Positions 60,071 to 64,000 of a stretch of 64,000 nucleotides of DNA are shown here, in pieces. This stretch comes from Brucella oryzae (GTDB lineage Bacteria; Pseudomonadota; Alphaproteobacteria; Rhizobiales; Rhizobiaceae): positions 1,834,501 to 1,898,500 of the forward strand of contig JAAVLL010000001.1 in the NCBI GenBank assembly GCA_012103035.1, given 5' to 3'. Each line of letters begins with the position of its first letter. The stretch's first letter is position 1. The notes beneath the pieces were generated by a model, which saw only the letters and a list, made by a program, of their open reading frames with translations, ran no database searches and was not told the origin of the DNA. The translations under genes and the position numbers were made by a program.

Positions 60071-60899
60071 TTATTTCGGCACCGCAGGCTTTGGAACCCC
60101 GCATGAAGATTGTGCGGAGCAACCGGGTTGAGCGTCATCGTCGTCTCGACATCCTTGAGACGCACGAATTTCATCCCCTTCGCTTTCAAGGCTAGAACGC
60201 CTTTGGCCACGCCTTCGCCCGCTGACCGCGTTGGTTGGTTGATATGCGAGATAATGACATCGCCGTCACGCGCGGCGGTGATGCGGCGCTCGACCGTCGG
60301 CGCCAACAACGAGGCGCCCTGATCGCCATTCAGTGAATAGCCGCCGATCTTATAGCCCATGCTGGTGGCAAGCTTGATGGCATCGGTCGAATAACGGGCC
60401 GTCGCATCGCGATACCAGCCAGGCTTTGACACTCCGGCATCGATGATAGCCATCGCGCCGGCATCGATTTCCAGATGGATGGCTTCAAGCGAACCTGCCG
60501 TCCTGATACCGTACATTTTGGCTCGTTCGTGATGGCCGGAATATGCATTGCGCCATGGTTCTCGATATCGAACAGATCGGCATTGGCCTTCAGAACCGCC
60601 ATGGCCGCTTGGTTCTGCTTTATCCATCGTCCCGTCACGAAGATCGTCGCTGGAATACGGTTCTGCACCAGCATGTCCAGAATGCGATGATCGGTCTTGC
60701 CCATGCAGGCATCAAGCGTCAACGCCACCTGTGGCGATGCAGCGCCACCCCGCGCGATATGCAATTGCGGCTCAACGATCTTGATCGTGTCACGCGCAGC
60801 TTTGTTCTCCGCTCGCTCCTGCGGCGAGATATCGTATGCACTGGCAATGCCAGTCGTGGCGAGAATGACGGCTCCTGCCGCAGCAATACAACGAAGCAT
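60071..60899 (-). CDS. Polysaccharide deacetylase family protein, frameshifted
   Basis: A secreted NodB-fold enzyme. The signal peptide is at the start (MLRCIAAAGAVILATTGIAS, then AYD). The deacetylase domain has VALTLDACMGKTDHRILDML (first motif, with Asp), PATIFVTGRWIKQN and, after a break near 60530, GVSKPGWYRDATARYSTDAI and DGDVIISHINQPTRSAGEG. The His of the second motif is in FDIENHGAMHIP. A last break near 60140 would give an ending CGVPKPAVPK at 60071; as read, it runs to 60022. About 276 residues. The substrate, peptidoglycan or another polysaccharide, is unknown. Confidence 0.82.
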
Positions 60900-60970
60900 G
60901 ACAATATCTTCTGAAAATGGCTTAACTACCGGGGACTACTCCGGCAGCTAAGCCAAATTGTGGCGTGCTG

Positions 60971-63634
60971 TCAAACCTTGCGTATGGCCGACTGCGCGGC
61001 GGCAAGACGGGCAATCGGCACGCGGAAGGGCGAACAGGAAACATAGTCGAGACCTGTCTTTTCGCAGAAGGCGATCGACGCCGGATCACCACCATGCTCG
61101 CCGCAGATGCCGAGCTTCAGTTTCTCGCGGGTCTTCCGTCCGCGTTCGGCGGCGATTTCCACCAGTTCACCGACGCCTTCAAGATCGAGCGATACGAACG
61201 GATCCTGTTCGATCACACCCCGCTGTTGATAGGAAGTCAGGAAGGACGACGCATCATCGCGTGAAATGCCGAATGTCGTTTGCGTCAAATCGTTGGTGCC
61301 AAACGAGAAGAACTCAGCCGTTTCGGCAATTTCGGCAGCGCGCAAGGCTGCGCGCGGCAGTTCGATCATCGTGCCGACCATATAGTCGATCTTGACGCCT
61401 GCCTCACCCATGACTTCCTTGGCAACGGCATCAATACGCGCCTTGACGAAATCGAGTTCTGATTTCAGACCAACCAGCGGCACCATCACTTCCGGCACCA
61501 CATGTTCGCCGGTTTTTGCCTGCTTCGACGGCAGCTTCGAAAATCGCCCGCGCCTGCATTTCCGCGATTTCCGGATAGGATACAGCCAGACGGCAGCCGC
61601 GATGGCCCAGCATCGGGTTGAATTCATGCAAGGCGTCGGCGCGCTCACGCAGCTTTGCTGCATCGACACCATTGAGCGGGCAACCTCTGCGGCTTCCTCG
61701 TCGGTGTGCGGCAAAAACTCGTGCAATGGCGGGTCGAGCAGACGGATCGTGACCGGTAGCCCCTTCATGATCTCGAACAGCTCGATGAAATCGGAACGCT
61801 GCATCGGCAGAAGCTTTGCCAGAGCCGTGCGTCGGCCTTCTTCATTGTCGGAAAGAATCATCTCGCGCATGGCAACGATGCGGCTTCCGTCGAAGAACAT
61901 GTGTTCGGTACGGCAAAGGCCGATGCCTTCCGCACCGAACGAACGCGCCGTGCGTGCATCTGCTGGCGTTTCGGCATTGGCACGAACCTTCATCCGGCGG
62001 GTACGATCAGCCCATTCCATCAACCTTCCGAAATCGCCGGAAAGTTCAGGCTGCAGCATCGAGACAGCGCCTTTCAGAACCTGCCCCGTACCGCCATCGA
62101 CGGTGACGACATCACCTTTCTTGAAGGTCTGACCTGCTGCGAGCATGACACCATTGCGATAATCAACGCGAAGCGATCCTGCGCCGGAAACGCAAGGCTT
62201 GCCCATGCCGCGTGCGACAACCGCTGCGTGACTGGTCATGCCGCCGCGCGTTGTCAGAATGCCCTCCGCCGCGTGCATGCCGTGAATATCTTCCGGGCTG
62301 GTCTCGATGCGAACGAGAATAACCTTTCGGCCTTCCGACTTTGCCTGTTCGGCATCTTCCGACGAGAAGACGATTTCGCCCGTCGCAGCACCCGGCGATG
62401 CGGGCAGCCCCTGACCGATAACCTGACGCTCCGCACGCGGGTCGATGGTCGGGTGCAAAAGCTGGTCAAGCGCTGCCGGATCGACGCGCAGAACCGCTTC
62501 CTCCTCGGAAATGAGACCTTCGCCTGCCATTTCGACGGCCATTTTCAATGCTGCTTTGGCGGTGCGCTTGCCCGAACGGGTCTGGAGCATCCACAGTTTG
62601 CCGCGTTCAATGGTGAATTCGAGATCCTGCATATCGCGATAATGCTGTTCCAGCCGGTTGGCGACGTTCAGGAATTCAGCGAAGGCATCCGGCATTACCT
62701 TCTCAAGCGACGGCTTGTCGGAACCGGCTGCGATACGCGCTTCCTCGGTGATGTTCTGCGGCGTGCGGATACCGGCAACGACGTCTTCGCCCTGTGCATT
62801 GACGAGGAACTCGCCGTAAAGCTTCTTCTCGCCCGTCGAAGGATTACGCGTGAAGGCCACGCCCGTCGCAGAGGTCTCACCCATATTGCCAAACACCATA
62901 GCCTGGACATTGACCGCCGTGCCCCAGGCCGCCGGGATATTGTGCAAGCGGCGATAGGTGATGGCGCGTGCATTCATCCAGCTTGAGAAGACGGCTCCGA
63001 TGGCACCCCAGAGCTGTTCGCGCGGGTCTTGCGGGAAAGGCTGACCGAGTTCTTCCTCGACCTTCGCCTTGTAAGACCCGATGACACCTTTCCAGTCTTC
63101 TGCCGTCAACGCCGTATCGACCTCAATGCCGAGATCGGCCTTCTTGTCTTCAAGAATTTCTTCAAAGAAGCCATGGTCGACGCCCAGCACGACATCCGAA
63201 TACATCTGTATGAAACGGCGGTAGCTGTCATAGGCAAAGCGCTCATCACCCGCCTCACGGGCAATGGCCTGCACCGTCTCGTCATTGAGGCCGAGATTGA
63301 GCACCGTGTCCATCATGCCCGGCATGGACGCACGAGCACCGGAACGCACCGACACTAGAAGCGGCTTTTCGGCATCGCCGAAATTACGCCCTGTCACTTT
63401 CGCGATATAGGCCAGAGCCGCCTGAACCTGATCGTTCAGCTCGGACGGATAGGTACGCTCGTGATCGTAATAATAGGTGCAGACTTCGGTCGTGATGGTA
63501 AAGCCCGGAGGCACCGGAAGACCAAGGCTGCTCATTTCAGCCAGGTTCGCTCCCTTGCCGCCGAGAAGATTACGGTCGCTTGCCGCACCTTCTGCCTTGC
63601 CGTCGCCGAACGTGTACACCCACTTCGCCATCAT
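60971..63634 (-). CDS. ppdK: Pyruvate phosphate dikinase
   Basis: An 887-residue cytosolic enzyme interconverting pyruvate, ATP and phosphate with PEP, AMP and pyrophosphate. The ATP-grasp N-terminal domain begins [20 protein letters not shown] and [20 protein letters not shown]. The phosphohistidine is in [20 protein letters not shown]. The C-terminal PEP/pyruvate domain has [29 protein letters not shown] and [10 protein letters not shown]. Residues around 640-700 ([16 protein letters not shown]) are out of frame; the neighbouring frame supplies [20 protein letters not shown], so two compensating indels lie near 61515 and 61690. It is transcribed alone. A methionine at 63631 is an equal start. 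Confidence 0.93.
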   Translation of the reverse strand: MMAKWVYTFGDGKAEGAASDRNLLGGKGANLAEMSSLGLPVPPGFTITTEVCTYYYDHERTYPSELNDQVQAALAYIAKVTGRNFGDAEKPLLVSVRSGARASMPGMMDTVLNLGLNDETVQAIAREAGDERFAYDSYRRFIQMYSDVVLGVDHGFFEEILEDKKADLGIEVDTALTAEDWKGVIGSYKAKVEEELGQPFPQDPREQLWGAIGAVFSSWMNARAITYRRLHNIPAAWGTAVNVQAMVFGNMGETSATGVAFTRNPSTGEKKLYGEFLVNAQGEDVVAGIRTPQNITEEARIAAGSDKPSLEKVMPDAFAEFLNVANRLEQHYRDMQDLEFTIERGKLWMLQTRSGKRTAKAALKMAVEMAGEGLISEEEAVLRVDPAALDQLLHPTIDPRAERQVIGQGLPASPGAATGEIVFSSEDAEQAKSEGRKVILVRIETSPEDIHGMHAAEGILTTRGGMTSHAAVVARGMGKPCVSGAGSLRVDYRNGVMLAAGQTFKKGDVVTVDGGTGQVLKGAVSMLQPELSGDFGRLMEWADRTRRMKVRANAETPADARTARSFGAEGIGLCRTEHMFFDGSRIVAMREMILSDNEEGRRTALAKLLPMQRSDFIELFEIMKGLPVTIRLLDPPLHEFLPHTDEEAAEVARSMVSMQQSCVSAPTPCMNSTRCWAIAAAVWLYPIRKSRKCRRGRFSKLPSKQAKTGEHVVPEVMVPLVGLKSELDFVKARIDAVAKEVMGEAGVKIDYMVGTMIELPRAALRAAEIAETAEFFSFGTNDLTQTTFGISRDDASSFLTSYQQRGVIEQDPFVSLDLEGVGELVEIAAERGRKTREKLKLGICGEHGGDPASIAFCEKTGLDYVSCSPFRVPIARLAAAQSAIRKV

Positions 63635-63871
63635 GGCCTCCCTTGATGCAGGATAGGCTCACGAAAGGCTTGCAACAGTTGCAAGCACTCCCAGAACCTG
63701 CTTCCCGTTGCTTATGCGATCCGCAAGGCTGCTGCCAACCAAAAAGACAAGCCGCGACAATAGAATCGATTAGAGACGGGATTGGCTGGACAAAGGCCAC
63801 ATAACTGATTGACTCTGCTGGCCAGATAGAGCAAGAATGAGAACAAATAAGGAACATACTGGAGTTCGGCC

Positions 63872-64000
63872 ATGCGTATCACAGGCAAGCTTGACTATCT
63901 GGAAATGCCGGCGGGAAACGGCTCGCTCGATGCGACGAAAAGTTTCTATGCGCGCGCCTTCGGCTGGTCATTCATCGATTACGGCCCAACCTATTCGGCC
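63872..64000 (+). CDS. VOC/glyoxalase-family protein, N-terminal part
   Basis: The first 43 residues, MRITGKLDYLEMPAGNGSLD then ATKSFYARAFGWSFIDYGP, match the start of a vicinal-oxygen-chelate fold module (beta strand LDYLEMPA, helix with FYARAFGW). A GGAG ribosome-binding site precedes the ATG. The gene runs off the window. Substrate cannot be judged. Confidence 0.75.
   Translation, partial: MRITGKLDYLEMPAGNGSLDATKSFYARAFGWSFIDYGPTYSA

Overview
This is a 64 kb chromosomal segment from an alphaproteobacterium of the Brucella/Ochrobactrum group. The call rests on the betIAB choline genes, a wbkF/wbkD-like convergent pair next to tRNA-Gln, the style of the HerA-like protein, the L,D-transpeptidase, the SodB and the pyruvate phosphate dikinase, and several copies of intergenic palindromic repeats beginning AGAGCATGTC. 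No rRNA gene or CRISPR array was seen.

Layout. (1) 1-12 kb is core chromosome: HerA-like helicase end, DUF4287 protein, L,D-transpeptidase, haloacid dehalogenase, Fe/Mn superoxide dismutase, a GntR regulator coupled to an MFS exporter, CorA, an AbrB-type antitoxin with a Doc toxin, a GreA-family factor and betI-betA-betB. (2) 12.5-14.7 kb has an IS5-family element (IS1031-like, TGA duplication) and an AraC regulator. (3) 14.7-23.4 kb is one minus-strand run of sugar genes: rfbA-rfbC-rfbB-rfbD (dTDP-L-rhamnose), phosphomannomutase-manC (GDP-mannose) and otsB-otsA (trehalose). Most neighbours overlap by ATGA. (4) 23.8-42.1 kb is an AT-rich, IS-riddled O-antigen locus: a decayed rfbD remnant, glycosyltransferases, a polysaccharide pyruvyl transferase, UDP-galactopyranose mutase, galU and a Wzm/Wzt ABC exporter. 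An IS66 element nested inside another IS66 element, an IS630 element and an IS3 scrap interrupt it. (5) 42.3-48.9 kb is a probable integrative island abutting the 3' end of tRNA-Gln(UUG). It holds a large tyrosine recombinase with a (Pro-Gln)23 hinge, small uncharacterised overlapping genes, and two diverged repeat blocks bordered by AAACGSCGTTT palindromes. (6) 49-52 kb returns to O-antigen functions (WbkF-like priming transferase, WbkD-like nucleotide-sugar dehydratase). (7) 52-64 kb is core: DUF2793 protein, allA-uraH (purine breakdown), bioY, an MBL hydrolase, a DUF1499 membrane protein, two c-type cytochromes, a polysaccharide deacetylase, ppdK and the start of a VOC protein.

Together, regions 3, 4 and 6 can supply dTDP-rhamnose, GDP-mannose, UDP-glucose and UDP-galactofuranose, start a chain on bactoprenol, extend and pyruvylate it, and export it by the ABC route.

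The main caveat is quality. More than half of the conserved genes carry single-base indels, mostly deletions in homopolymers, including genes expected to be intact (ppdK, sodB, the rfb genes). I read these as sequencing or assembly errors rather than mass pseudogenisation. Gene spans below are the reconstructed ones, and the break positions are noted.
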